DNA from: Marmoricola endophyticus | GTDB taxonomy: Bacteria > Actinomycetota > Actinomycetes > Propionibacteriales > Nocardioidaceae | DNA length: 64,000 nucleotides | Assembly (NCBI RefSeq): GCF_014644415.1 | Contig: NZ_BMKQ01000001.1 | Coordinates: 920,861 to 984,860 of the forward strand | Reading direction: 5' to 3' | Shown here: in pieces, positions 34,239-43,576 of the stretch | Numbering within the stretch: position 1 is the stretch's first letter | How the letters are laid out: each line of letters opens with the position of its first letter | The notes under the pieces: model-generated | Databases searched by the model: none | What the model was told of the DNA's origin: nothing | What the model saw: only the letters and a program-made list of their open reading frames with translations | Position numbers and translations under genes: made by a program

Positions 34239-35653
34239 CGGCCCGCCTCCTCCAGTGCGGTGACCAGCCGGGGCGCCAGCTCGGTGACGTCGCCCGCCCC
34301 GAGCGTCAGCAGCACGTCGCCGCGCCGCGCTGCCGCGACCATCGCAGCGGGGACGTCGGCGGCGAGGGGGACGAACGTGACGGCGTCCTCCGCGAGGGGT
34401 ACGGCGCCGGCGACCAGGGCGCCGGTGACCTCGGGGTCGGGGTCCTCACGGGCGAGGTAGATCTCGAGCACCCAGACGAGGTCGGCTGCGCCGAGGGCCT
34501 GCCCCATCGCGGGGCCGAAGGCCCGCGTGCGCGAGACCAGGTGCGGCTGGAAGACCACCAGCACCCGTCCCTCCCCCGCCAGCGAGCGCGCCGCCTGCAG
34601 GTCGCCGCGGATCTCCTGCGGGTGGTGGGCGTACGAGTCGTAGACGCGCACTCCCCCGACGTCCCCCCGCAGCTCCATCCGACGCCGGGTGCCGGTGAAG
34701 CCGGCCATCCCCTCCAGCAGCGCGGGAGCGTCGTACCCGAGCTCGAGGCCGGCGCCGAGCGCGCACAGCGCGTCGAGGACGTAGTGCCGGCCGGGGATCT
34801 GCAGCGCGAGCTCGACGTCCTCTCCGCCCGGCAGACGTACGCTCGCCCGCGCGGTCGACCCGACCAGCCGCAGGTCGCTCGCGCGGAGGTCGGCCTCGGC
34901 GGACTCGCCGACGCCCACGACGCGCAGGCCGCGGTCGCGGGCGGTGGCGGCCAGCGCCGCGGCACCGGGGTCGTCGACGCACGCGACGAGCACACCGCCG
35001 GGTCGCACCCGCTCGAGGAAGGTCTCGAAGGCCGCGTGGTAGGCCTCCTCGGTGCCGTAGTTGTCCAGGTGGTCGGCCTCGACGTTGGTCACGACCGCGA
35101 CCTGCGGGGAGTAGACGAGGAACGCACCGTCGCTCTCGTCGGCCTCGGCCACGAAGACCTCGCCGGTGCCCTCCTGGGCGTTGACGCCGGTGGCACTCAG
35201 CTCGCCCCCGACGGCGTACGTCGGGTCGGCCCCGGCCGCCTGCAGGGCCACCGTCAGCAGCGACGTGGTGGTCGTCTTGCCGTGCGTGCCCGCCACGGCG
35301 ACGACCCGCCGGCCCTGCATCACCGACTCCAGCGCGGCCGAGCGCGGCAGCACCCGCAGCCCGCGCCGCTGCGCCTCGAGGACCTCCGGGTTGTCCTCCC
35401 GCACGGCGGTGGAGACGACGAGGGTGTCCGCGTCGGCGACGTAGGCGGCGTCGTGACCCACCCAGGTCGTCGCGCCGAGCTCGCGCAGAGCGGCCAGGCC
35501 GGGCGTCTCCCGGGCGTCGCTGCCGGAGACGCGTACGCCGCGCGCCAGCATGAGGCGGGCGATGGCCGAGAGCCCCGCACCACCGATCCCGACGAAGTGC
35601 ACCGCACCGAGGTCCTCGGCGGGCAGCAGCACGTCGGGCACGGGGACCCTCAC
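34235..35653 (-). CDS. murC: UDP-N-acetylmuramate-L-alanine ligase
   Basis: A 472-residue cytoplasmic ligase adding L-alanine to UDP-MurNAc. FVGIGGAGLSAIARLM is the UDP-binding loop, AGTHGKTTTTSLL the ATP-binding motif, and the central and C-terminal Mur domains follow (DNYGTEEAYHAAF, YDSYAHHPQEIRGDL). The GTG start overlaps the murG stop (GTGA). Confidence 0.97.
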   Translation of the reverse strand: MRVPVPDVLLPAEDLGAVHFVGIGGAGLSAIARLMLARGVRVSGSDARETPGLAALRELGATTWVGHDAAYVADADTLVVSTAVREDNPEVLEAQRRGLRVLPRSAALESVMQGRRVVAVAGTHGKTTTTSLLTVALQAAGADPTYAVGGELSATGVNAQEGTGEVFVAEADESDGAFLVYSPQVAVVTNVEADHLDNYGTEEAYHAAFETFLERVRPGGVLVACVDDPGAAALAATARDRGLRVVGVGESAEADLRASDLRLVGSTARASVRLPGGEDVELALQIPGRHYVLDALCALGAGLELGYDAPALLEGMAGFTGTRRRMELRGDVGGVRVYDSYAHHPQEIRGDLQAARSLAGEGRVLVVFQPHLVSRTRAFGPAMGQALGAADLVWVLEIYLAREDPDPEVTGALVAGAVPLAEDAVTFVPLAADVPAAMVAAARRGDVLLTLGAGDVTELAPRLVTALEEAGR

Positions 35654-36741
35654 GACGCCCGCTCCCCCGCTGCGTCGAGCACCATCGCGGCCAGCTTGTC
35701 GTCGGCGTCCAGCGGGATCACGGTCGCCGCGACGCGACCCATCGACGCCAGCCGGCCGACGTCGCCGAGCAGGTCGGGCAGGGTCGTGGCGACGTACTCG
35801 GGGGTCAGGTCCGCGTCGGCGACCAGGAGCCCTCCCCCGGCCTCGACCACCGGGGCGGCGTTGAGCGCCTGCTCGCCGTTGCCGTGCGGCAGCGGGACGT
35901 ACACCGCCGGCAGCCCGACGCCGGAGACCTCGGTGACGGTGTTGGACCCGGCGCGGCACAGCACCGCGTCGGCCGCGGCGTAGGCGAGGTCCATCCGGTC
36001 GACGTACGTCTGGACGACGTACGCCGCGCCCCGGGTCAGCGCGGAGTCGAGGTGAGCCTCGCCGGCGGGTCCGACGACGTGCAGCACCTGCACCCCGGCG
36101 GCGGCGAGCGCGGGGGCCGCGGCGGAGACCGACCGGTTGATCCGGCGCGCCCCCTGCGACCCGCCCGTGACGAGCAGCACCGGGGCGTCCGGCGAGAGCC
36201 CGAAGTGGGCCAGCGCCTCGGCCCGCAGCGCAGGCCGGTCCAGGGTGGAGATCATCCTGCGCACCGGCAGGCCGACGTACGTCGCGTGGCGCAGGTCGGT
36301 GCCCGGGAAGCTGGTGGCGACGTGACGCGTCAGGCGGGCGCCGAGCCTGTTGGCGATCCCCGGGACGGCGTTGCCCTCGTGCACCACGATCGGCACCCGG
36401 CGTCGGCGGGCGGCGAGGTAGGCCGGCACCGAGACGTAGCCGCCGAAGCCGACCACCACGTCGGGCCGCACCCGGTCCAGCACGTCCAGGGCGGCGCGCA
36501 CCGTCGCGCGCAGCCGGCCGGGCGTACGGAGCAGGTCGGCGTCGACCTTGCGCGAGAGCGGCACCGGCGGCACCAGCTCCAGGGGGTAGCCCGCGGCCGG
36601 GACCACCCGGGTCTCGAGGCCGCGGGAGGTGCCGAGCGCCGTGATCGCGACGTCCGGCACGGCGCGCTCGAGGGCGGCGGCGGTCGCGAGCAGCGGAGAG
36701 GTGTGGCCGGCGCTGCCCCCGCCGGCGAGGAGCGCCCGCAT
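35650..36741 (-). CDS. murG: UDP-GlcNAc:lipid I N-acetylglucosaminyltransferase
   Basis: A 363-residue peripheral membrane GT-B enzyme making lipid II. ALLAGGGSAGHTSPLLA is the first glycine-rich loop, VVVGFGGYVSVPAYLAA the second, VTGGSQGARRIN the third, and CRAGSNTVTEVSGVGLPAVYVPLPHG, split by residues, the UDP-GlcNAc site. The ATG shares one base with the ftsW stop (TGATG). Confidence 0.97.
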   Translation of the reverse strand: MRALLAGGGSAGHTSPLLATAAALERAVPDVAITALGTSRGLETRVVPAAGYPLELVPPVPLSRKVDADLLRTPGRLRATVRAALDVLDRVRPDVVVGFGGYVSVPAYLAARRRRVPIVVHEGNAVPGIANRLGARLTRHVATSFPGTDLRHATYVGLPVRRMISTLDRPALRAEALAHFGLSPDAPVLLVTGGSQGARRINRSVSAAAPALAAAGVQVLHVVGPAGEAHLDSALTRGAAYVVQTYVDRMDLAYAAADAVLCRAGSNTVTEVSGVGLPAVYVPLPHGNGEQALNAAPVVEAGGGLLVADADLTPEYVATTLPDLLGDVGRLASMGRVAATVIPLDADDKLAAMVLDAAGERAS

Positions 36742-38045
36742 CAGGCGACGGGCCCGGGACCGGTGGCGGCCGAGGGACGGCGCGCGGGAGCGGCAGGACG
36801 GCGGCCGCTGTCCTGCCGGCTCTGCTCGCGGCGGCGCGCCAGGGCGCTCGCCGCGGCCGGCTCGCGCCGGGCGAAGGAGACGAGCAGACCGATGGCGACC
36901 AGCTCGGGGACCAGGGAGGAGCCGCCGTACGAGACCAGCGGCAGCGGGATGCCGACCACCGGCAGCAGCGTCAGCACCATGCCGATGTTGATCAGCGTCT
37001 GCACGGCCAGCCAGATCGTGATACCGGCGGCGAGGTAGCGGACGAAGGGCTCCTGGGCCTGCGAGGCGATCCGGATGCCGGCCCAGAAGATGCCGAGGAA
37101 CAGCACCAGCACCAGCAGGGTGCCCACCAGGCCCAGCTCCTCGCCGAGCACGGCGAAGATGAAGTCGGTGTGCGGCTCCGGCAGGCTGCCCCACTTCTGC
37201 TGGGAGGCGCCGATGCCCTTGCCGAAGATCCCCCCGGAGGCCAGACCGAGGATGCCGTGCCCGCTCTGGTAGCCCTCCTTGTCGAAGTGCTGGAAGGGGT
37301 CGATGAAGCTGGTCATGCGGGAGAGCCGCTCGGGGCTGGAGGCCGCCAGGACCAGCGCGACCGAGCCGGCCAGGCTGGCCGCGATCGCGAACAGCCGCAA
37401 CGGCGCGCCGACCACCCAGAGCATGCCCAGGATGATCCCGCCGAGCACCAGGCCGGTGCCGAGGTCACCACCCATGCCGACCACCATCCCTGCCATCACG
37501 AGGAAGACCGGGATGACCGGCACCAGGACGTGGCGGGTCTGGTCGAGGTAGCGGTCCTTCATCGCGTAGATGTGCGCGCACCACAAGATGAGTGCGAACT
37601 TCGCGATCTCGGCCGGCTGGATCTGCAGCGGTCCGCCGAACGAGACCCAGTTGCGGTTGCCGTTGACGGTCACGCCCAGCGGTGACTGGGTGAGCGCGAC
37701 GAGCACCAGCGCCACGCCGATCGCGGGCCAGGCGAGCCCGCGGATGAGTCGTACGGGCAGCTTGCTGACGAGGAAGGCCGTCGGGACACCGATCGCCATC
37801 CAGACGGCCTGCCGCTCGAACCAGCGGTAGCTGTTGCCCGACTGCCGGTACGACAGCACGGAGGAGGCGCTGAGCACCTCCATCAGCCCGATGCCGAGCA
37901 GGAGGGTGGTGGCGCCGATGAGGACGAAGTACGGCGCCAGCGGGTGGTTCACGCGCTCGCGGAGCGTGGCCCGCAGGCCGGCGGCGACCGGAGCGACACC
38001 GCGCTGCCCGGCGGTGGCCGGGCTCGAGCCCTGGGCCGCGCTCAC
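36741..38045 (-). CDS. ftsW: Septal peptidoglycan glycosyltransferase FtsW (SEDS family)
   Basis: A 434-residue SEDS protein with about ten hydrophobic segments. It polymerises lipid II with FtsI. RQSGNSYRWFERQAVWM, GDLGTGLVLGG and FGKGIGASQQKWGSLPEPHTDFIFAVLGEE (in part PEPHTDFIFAVLGEELG) are SEDS signatures; LPLVSYGGSS the closing motif. The C-terminus has a basic, Pro/Ala-rich tail. Starts at GTG overlapping murD. Confidence 0.97.
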   Translation of the reverse strand: MSAAQGSSPATAGQRGVAPVAAGLRATLRERVNHPLAPYFVLIGATTLLLGIGLMEVLSASSVLSYRQSGNSYRWFERQAVWMAIGVPTAFLVSKLPVRLIRGLAWPAIGVALVLVALTQSPLGVTVNGNRNWVSFGGPLQIQPAEIAKFALILWCAHIYAMKDRYLDQTRHVLVPVIPVFLVMAGMVVGMGGDLGTGLVLGGIILGMLWVVGAPLRLFAIAASLAGSVALVLAASSPERLSRMTSFIDPFQHFDKEGYQSGHGILGLASGGIFGKGIGASQQKWGSLPEPHTDFIFAVLGEELGLVGTLLVLVLFLGIFWAGIRIASQAQEPFVRYLAAGITIWLAVQTLINIGMVLTLLPVVGIPLPLVSYGGSSLVPELVAIGLLVSFARREPAAASALARRREQSRQDSGRRPAAPARRPSAATGPGPVA

Positions 38046-39490
38046 CGCTCGCCCCGCGACACCGAGCGGACGGCGTCCGCGAAGGCGTCGCCGCGGGCGG
38101 CGTAGCTCGCGAACTGGTCCATCGAGGCGCAGCCGGGGGCGAGCAGCACGGTGTCACCGGGCTCGGCGAGCCGGCGGGCAGCAGCCACGACGCCTTCCAT
38201 GACAGGAGTCTCACCCGCGGGTACGTCGACCACGGGGACTTCCGGCGCGTGTCGCTGCAATGCCTCACGAACCACATCAGCATCACGACCGATCAGCACC
38301 ACCGCACGCAGCCGGTCCCGCACCTGGCGGACCAGGTCGTCGAAGCGTGCCCCCTTGGCCAGGCCGCCCGCGACCCAGACGACCGGGTCGTACGCCTGCA
38401 GCGACGCCTTGGCCGCGTGGGGGTTGGTGGCCTTGGAGTCGTCGACGTAGCTGACGCCGTCGATCGTGGCGACGGTCGCGATCCGGTGCCCGTCGGGGGT
38501 GAACGTGCGCAGCGCCTCGCGGACCGCCTCCGGCGCGACGCCGTGCGAGCGGGCCAGCGCGGCCGCGGCGAGGGCGTTCTGCACGTGGTGCGGGGCGGGG
38601 CTGGAGAGCTCGCCCACGGTGCACAGCTCGACCGCCGAGGTCTGCCGCTCGGCGATGAACGCCCGGTCGCAGAGCACGTCGTCGACGACCCCCAGCATCC
38701 CCACGGCGGGCGTGCCGAGGGTGAACCCGATCGCCCGGGCGCCCTCGACGACGTCCGCCTCGCGGACCAGCCGCTCGGTCTCGGGGTCGAGGACGTTGTA
38801 GACGCAGGCCCGCTGCGCGCGCTCGTAGATCCGGCCCTTGTCGGCGGCGTAGGCGCGCATGTCGTCGTACCAGTCGAGGTGGTCCTCGGCCAGGTTGAGC
38901 ACCGCGGCCGACTCGGCCGACATCGAGGAGGTGTAGTGCAGCTGGAAGCTCGAGAGCTCGACGGCGAGGACGTCGTACGGGTCGGGGTCCATCACGGCCT
39001 CGACGATCGGCAGGCCCACGTTGCCGGCAGCGACCGTGCGCAGGCCGCCCGCGCGCAGCATCGCCTCGAGCATCTGCACCGTCGTGGTCTTGCCGTTGGT
39101 CCCGGTGACGGCGAGCCAGGGCGCGGGGGACGCGGGGTCGCGCAGCCGCCACGCGAGCTCGACCTCGCCCCAGACGGGTACGCCGCGCTGCGCCGCCTGG
39201 GCGAGCAGCGGAGCACTCGGGTGCCAGCCGGGCGAGGTGACGAGGACGTCGACCTCGTCGGGCAGGCGCGCGGTGCTCCCCTCCCCCAGCCGGACGGTCG
39301 CGCCGAGGCTCTCCAGGAGTGCGCCGCGCTCGGCACGGTCGCCCGCGTCGGACTCGTCCAGCGCGGTCACCTGCGCGCCGAGGAAGGTCAGGTTGTCGGC
39401 GGCGGCGTAGCCGGAGACGCCGAAGCCGGCCACGGCGGCGCGGACGCCGGACCAGTCCGAGGTCCGTCCCAGGGAGCCGGGATCGCTCAT
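38042..39490 (-). CDS. murD: UDP-N-acetylmuramoyl-L-alanine-D-glutamate ligase
   Basis: A 482-residue ligase adding D-glutamate. GFGVSGYAAADNL, TGTNGKTTTVQML, LSSFQL and NLAEDHLDWYDDM, followed by DDSKATNPHAAKASLQAYD, match the family. ATG at 39490; 61 bp after mraY, the largest intra-operon gap between mur genes here. Confidence 0.97.
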   Translation of the reverse strand: MSDPGSLGRTSDWSGVRAAVAGFGVSGYAAADNLTFLGAQVTALDESDAGDRAERGALLESLGATVRLGEGSTARLPDEVDVLVTSPGWHPSAPLLAQAAQRGVPVWGEVELAWRLRDPASPAPWLAVTGTNGKTTTVQMLEAMLRAGGLRTVAAGNVGLPIVEAVMDPDPYDVLAVELSSFQLHYTSSMSAESAAVLNLAEDHLDWYDDMRAYAADKGRIYERAQRACVYNVLDPETERLVREADVVEGARAIGFTLGTPAVGMLGVVDDVLCDRAFIAERQTSAVELCTVGELSSPAPHHVQNALAAAALARSHGVAPEAVREALRTFTPDGHRIATVATIDGVSYVDDSKATNPHAAKASLQAYDPVVWVAGGLAKGARFDDLVRQVRDRLRAVVLIGRDADVVREALQRHAPEVPVVDVPAGETPVMEGVVAAARRLAEPGDTVLLAPGCASMDQFASYAARGDAFADAVRSVSRGER

Positions 39491-39551
39491 GCGGGGTCCC
39501 CGCGGCGTTGTTCGGAGGAGCGCAGCGGAGGAGAAGAACGTCGTGGGGTGT

Positions 39552-40625
39552 TCATGCGCCGGCGACCCACTCGGCGTAGAAGACGCCGAGCCCGGCGGCC
39601 ACGAACAGCCCCGCCATGATCCAGAACCGGACCACGACGGTGATCTCCTCCCAGCCGAGCAGCTCGAAGTGGTGGTGCAGCGGCGCCATCCGGAACAGCC
39701 GCCTGCCCTTGGTCAGCTTGAAGAATCCGACCTGGAGGATGACCGAGACGGTCTGCAGGACGAACAGGCCGCCGAGCAGCGCGAGCAGGAACTCGGTGCG
39801 GGTCAGCACCGCCATCCCGGCCAGCGCGCCTCCGAGGGCCAGCGAGCCGGTGTCGCCCATGAAGATCTGCGCCGGGGAGGCGTTCCACCACAAGAACCCG
39901 AAGCAGGCGCCGGTGATGGCGGCCGCGACGACCGCGAGGTCGTACGGGTCGCGCACCTCGTAGCAGGCGGGCCCGGGGTTGCTCACCCCGCAGAACTGGT
40001 TGTTCTGCCAGATGTTCATCACCGTGTAGGCCCCGAAGACCATCGTGGCCGACCCCGCCGCCAGGCCGTCGAGCCCGTCGGTGAGGTTGACCGCGTTCGA
40101 CGCACCCGCGATCAGGATCACGATGAAGACCACCGCGAGGATCGCCGGCAGCACGAGGGTCTGGGAGTCGCGGATGAACGAGATCGCCGCGCTGCCCGGG
40201 GTCTGCCCGCGGTCGTCGGCGAGCGCGGGCCACAGGCAGGCGGCGCCGAAGACCACGGCGATGACCGTCTGGCCGATGAACTTCGCCTTGGAGCGCAGCC
40301 CGAGGTTGCGCTGCTTGTAGATCTTGATGAAGTCGTCGAGGAAGCCGACGGTGCCCAGCCCGACGTACAAGAAGAGCAGCAGGAGCGCGGAGGCCGACGG
40401 CTCGGAGCCGGTGAGCAGCTTCGCGATGAAGTACGACAGCACGCTGGCCAGCACGATCACCAGGCCGCCCATCGTCGGCGTGCCACGCTTGGTCTGGTGG
40501 CTGGTGGGGCCGTCCTCGCGGATCAGCTGGCCGAACCCGCGCTCGGAGAGCACGCGGATCGCGATCCGGGTGCCGATGAGCGTGAGGACCAGCGAGAGGC
40601 CACCGGCGAGCAGGATCGCTCTCAT
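39552..40625 (-). CDS. mraY: Phospho-N-acetylmuramoyl-pentapeptide transferase
   Basis: A 357-residue integral membrane enzyme that makes lipid I on undecaprenyl phosphate. It has about ten hydrophobic helices; GPTSHQTKRGTPTMGG, FLDDFIK, NAVNLTDGLDGLAAG and FMGDTGSLALGG are the catalytic and signature loops. APLHHHFELLGWEE is the conserved HHHFE region. The ATG shares a base with the murF stop. Confidence 0.97.
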   Translation of the reverse strand: MRAILLAGGLSLVLTLIGTRIAIRVLSERGFGQLIREDGPTSHQTKRGTPTMGGLVIVLASVLSYFIAKLLTGSEPSASALLLLFLYVGLGTVGFLDDFIKIYKQRNLGLRSKAKFIGQTVIAVVFGAACLWPALADDRGQTPGSAAISFIRDSQTLVLPAILAVVFIVILIAGASNAVNLTDGLDGLAAGSATMVFGAYTVMNIWQNNQFCGVSNPGPACYEVRDPYDLAVVAAAITGACFGFLWWNASPAQIFMGDTGSLALGGALAGMAVLTRTEFLLALLGGLFVLQTVSVILQVGFFKLTKGRRLFRMAPLHHHFELLGWEEITVVVRFWIMAGLFVAAGLGVFYAEWVAGA

Positions 40626-42019
40626 CAGGTGGTGCCCTCCTCTGCCAGCAGTCCGTCGACGACGCGTTCCAGCCCGACCGAGTGCGAGGCCTTGACCAGC
40701 ACGACGTCGGGCGCCCGCACAGTCTCGCGCAAGTGGTCCACCGCCTCGCGCACGCCCCGCGCGCGGTGTGGCGACCCCCACCCCCGGGCACCCTCCAGCA
40801 GCCCCCACACGGCCGGCGAGTCCTCGCCGACGACCACCAGGTGGTCCACGCCGAGCTCGCGGGCCAGCGCGCCGGTCGCCTCGTGCGCCGCACGCGAGGT
40901 CTCTCCCAGCTCGGCCATCTCCCCCAGCACCGCGATCGTGCGGGCGCCGGTGCGCCGGCCGATCCCCGCGAGGGTCTCCAGAGCGGCCCGCACCGACTCG
41001 GGGTTCGCGTTGTAGGCGTCGTTCACGATCCGTACGCCGTCGGCGCGCTCGGTGAGCTCCATGCGCCAGCGCGAGATCGCGGTGACCTCGCGCAGCGCCG
41101 CGGCGGCCCGGTCCAGCGGGACCCCGACGGCGAGCGCGGCCGCGGCCGCGGCCGCGGCGTTGCCCGCGTGGTGACGCCCGAGCAGGCGCAGGTCGACCTC
41201 CTCGGTACGCCCGCTCGCGGTGAGCGCGAAGGAGGGTCGGCCCAGGTCGTCGACGACCAGGTCGTGCAGGCGTACGTCGGCCCCCTCGCCCTCGCCGAAG
41301 GTACGGACGTGCCCGCGGGTGCGCGCGGCCATCGCGGCGACCCGGTGGTCGTCGGCGTTCAGCACCGCCGTCCCGTCGGGCCCCAGGGCCTCGACCAGCT
41401 CGCCCTTGGCCTGCGCGATCGCGTCCCGGCTGCCGAACTCACCGATGTGGGCCGTGCCGACGTTGAGCACGAGCGACACGTCCGGCGGAGCGATCGCGCA
41501 CAGGTCGGCCAGGTGCCCGATGCCCCGCGCGCCCATCTCCAGCACGAGGTACCGCGTGGCCTCGTCGGCGCGCAGGACGGTCAGCGGCAGGCCGAGCTCG
41601 TTGTTGAACGACCCCTGCGTGGCGACCGTCGGGGCACTGCGTCGCAGGACCTGGCCGAGCAGGTCCTTCGCCGAGGTCTTGCCCTGGGAGCCGGTGATGG
41701 CGACGACGTGGAGCGGGCCGAGCTCACGCCGCCGGGCCAGCCGCTGCCGCGCCAGCGTCTGCAGGGCGCCCTGCACGTCGTCGACGACGACCGTGGGTGC
41801 GTCGGTCGGTCGGGAGCCGAGGACCCCGGCCGCACCGGCGCCACGGGCGACCTCCGCGTAGTCGTGCCCGTCGACGTGCTCGCCGGCGAACGCGACGAAG
41901 AGGCCGCCGGGCTCGGCGAGCCGGCTGTCGATCACCGCGGGCGCCGTCACCGGGGCGTCGGCCCCGTGCAGCGCACCGCCGACGAGCGCGGCGATCTCGG
42001 ACAGGCTGGTCGCGATCAC
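40625..42019 (-). CDS. murF: UDP-MurNAc-tripeptide-D-alanyl-D-alanine ligase
   Basis: A 464-residue ligase adding D-Ala-D-Ala. ITGSQGKTSAKDLL (a Q-and-S variant of the GTNGKTT loop, usual for MurF), GARGIGHL, VLNVGTAHIGEF and IVNDAYNANPESVRAAL are all present. GTG start; the gap to murE is 7 bp. Confidence 0.96.
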   Translation of the reverse strand: MIATSLSEIAALVGGALHGADAPVTAPAVIDSRLAEPGGLFVAFAGEHVDGHDYAEVARGAGAAGVLGSRPTDAPTVVVDDVQGALQTLARQRLARRRELGPLHVVAITGSQGKTSAKDLLGQVLRRSAPTVATQGSFNNELGLPLTVLRADEATRYLVLEMGARGIGHLADLCAIAPPDVSLVLNVGTAHIGEFGSRDAIAQAKGELVEALGPDGTAVLNADDHRVAAMAARTRGHVRTFGEGEGADVRLHDLVVDDLGRPSFALTASGRTEEVDLRLLGRHHAGNAAAAAAAALAVGVPLDRAAAALREVTAISRWRMELTERADGVRIVNDAYNANPESVRAALETLAGIGRRTGARTIAVLGEMAELGETSRAAHEATGALARELGVDHLVVVGEDSPAVWGLLEGARGWGSPHRARGVREAVDHLRETVRAPDVVLVKASHSVGLERVVDGLLAEEGTT

Positions 42020-42026
42020 GGCCGCC

Positions 42027-43550
42027 TCACCTCGACCCTTCGATCAGCTCACGGAGCACCACGCGGTCGTCGAAGGGGTGGACCACGCCGTCGACCTCCT
42101 GCCCGGTCTCGTGACCCTTGCCGGCGACGAGCACGACGTCGCCCGGGCGGGCCAGGTCGACCGCGAGCGCGATCGCGTCGCGTCGCCCGCCCACCTCGTG
42201 CACCTCGGCACGGGACCCCTCGGTGACGCCCGCGAGGAGCTCCGCACGGATCGCCGCCGGCGACTCGGTGCGCGGGTTGTCGTCGGTCACCACCAGGACG
42301 TCGGCGAGGGACGCGGCGATCTCGCCCATCAACGGACGCTTTCCGGTGTCGCGGTCACCGCCCGCGCCGATCACCACGACCAGCCGGCCGGTCGTGACCG
42401 GGCGCAGGGCCTCCAGCGCGGCGCGGACCGCGTCCGGCTTGTGGGCGTAGTCCACGACCGCCTGCCACGGCTGGCCGGCGTCGACCCGCTCCAGCCGGCC
42501 CGGGACGCCGTGCCCGGCCGCGACGCCGCCGGCCACTGCGGCGACGTCCAGGCCGGCCTCGACGCACCCGGCGATCGCGCACAGGGCGTTCGCCACGTTG
42601 AACCCACCGGCCAGCGGGACCCGGGTACGGACCCGCTCCCCCGTCGGCGTCACCACGGTGAACTCACTGCCGTCGGGGGCGGCGTCGACGTCCTCGGCCC
42701 GCCAGTCGGCTGGGTCCCCGGCGGCCGAGAAGGTCACCAGCGGCACCTCGCCGCGCGTCCTCACCTGGTCGGCCAGCCGGCGCCCCCACGCGTCGTCGAC
42801 GTTGACCAGCGCACGGCGGCAGCGCTCGGGGGTGAACAGCGACGCCTTGGCGGCGAAGTAGTCCTCGACGGTGTCGTGGAAGTCGAGGTGGTCGCGCCCG
42901 AGGTTGGTGAACGCGGCGACGTCGAAGACGACGCCGTCGACACGGCCCATCACGAGCGCGTGGCTGGAGACCTCCATCGCGCAGGCGCGTACGTCGTGCT
43001 CGCGCATCACCGCGAAGAGCGCCTGGAGGTCCGGCGCCTCCGGCGTCGTCAACGACGAGCGCACGTCCTCGCCGGCGATCCGCGTGCCGTTGGTGCCGAC
43101 GACGGCCGCGGTGGTCCCGCTCGACTCGAGCGCCGCCTCGGCCAACCGCGTGGTCGTGGTCTTGCCCTGGGTCCCGGTCACCGCGAGCAGCGCGAGGTCG
43201 AGCGCAGGGTGACCGTAGACCCGTGCCGCGAGGTCGCCGAGCCGTGCCCGAGGCTCGTCGACGACGAGCACCGGCACCGCCGCGTCGACCAGGTCCGCAC
43301 CCTCGGTGTCCGTGACCACCGCGACCGCGCCCGCCGCCACGGCCGCACCGGCGTACGACGCCCCGTGCGCGCGGCTGCCGGGGAGCGCGGCGTACAGGTC
43401 ACCGGGGCGGACCCGCTGCGAGCTCAGCGACAGCCCGGTCACCTCGACGGCCGCCTCCTCGAGGCCGCCGGGGGACGGCACACCGAGCCACTGCGCCACC
43501 ACGGCCAGCGGGGTGCGCGCGGGATCGCGCGGCCGGGTCAGATCGGGCAC
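42027..43550 (-). CDS. murE: UDP-MurNAc-tripeptide synthetase (diaminopimelate-adding type)
   Basis: A 507-residue ligase. VTGTQGKTTTTRLAE is the ATP-binding loop (Q in place of the usual N). FTNLGRDHLDFH and VTDDNPRTES follow; the DNPR motif marks enzymes that add diaminopimelate rather than lysine, in line with the LL- or meso-DAP wall of actinobacteria. The GTG start at 43550 has TAGCGT 6 nt upstream, suggesting an extra, leaderless entry point into the cluster. Confidence 0.96.
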   Translation of the reverse strand: MPDLTRPRDPARTPLAVVAQWLGVPSPGGLEEAAVEVTGLSLSSQRVRPGDLYAALPGSRAHGASYAGAAVAAGAVAVVTDTEGADLVDAAVPVLVVDEPRARLGDLAARVYGHPALDLALLAVTGTQGKTTTTRLAEAALESSGTTAAVVGTNGTRIAGEDVRSSLTTPEAPDLQALFAVMREHDVRACAMEVSSHALVMGRVDGVVFDVAAFTNLGRDHLDFHDTVEDYFAAKASLFTPERCRRALVNVDDAWGRRLADQVRTRGEVPLVTFSAAGDPADWRAEDVDAAPDGSEFTVVTPTGERVRTRVPLAGGFNVANALCAIAGCVEAGLDVAAVAGGVAAGHGVPGRLERVDAGQPWQAVVDYAHKPDAVRAALEALRPVTTGRLVVVIGAGGDRDTGKRPLMGEIAASLADVLVVTDDNPRTESPAAIRAELLAGVTEGSRAEVHEVGGRRDAIALAVDLARPGDVVLVAGKGHETGQEVDGVVHPFDDRVVLRELIEGSR

Positions 43551-43556
43551 GCCGTG

Positions 43557-43562
43557 ACGCTA
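43557..43562 (-). promoter_or_regulatory. Possible internal leaderless promoter for murE
   Basis: On the minus strand TAGCGT is followed by 6 nt and the murE GTG at 43550. It lies in the 26-bp gap after ftsI, so murE onwards may be transcribed apart from mraZ-ftsI. Confidence 0.4.
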
Positions 43563-43576
43563 CCGAACGGTCCTGG

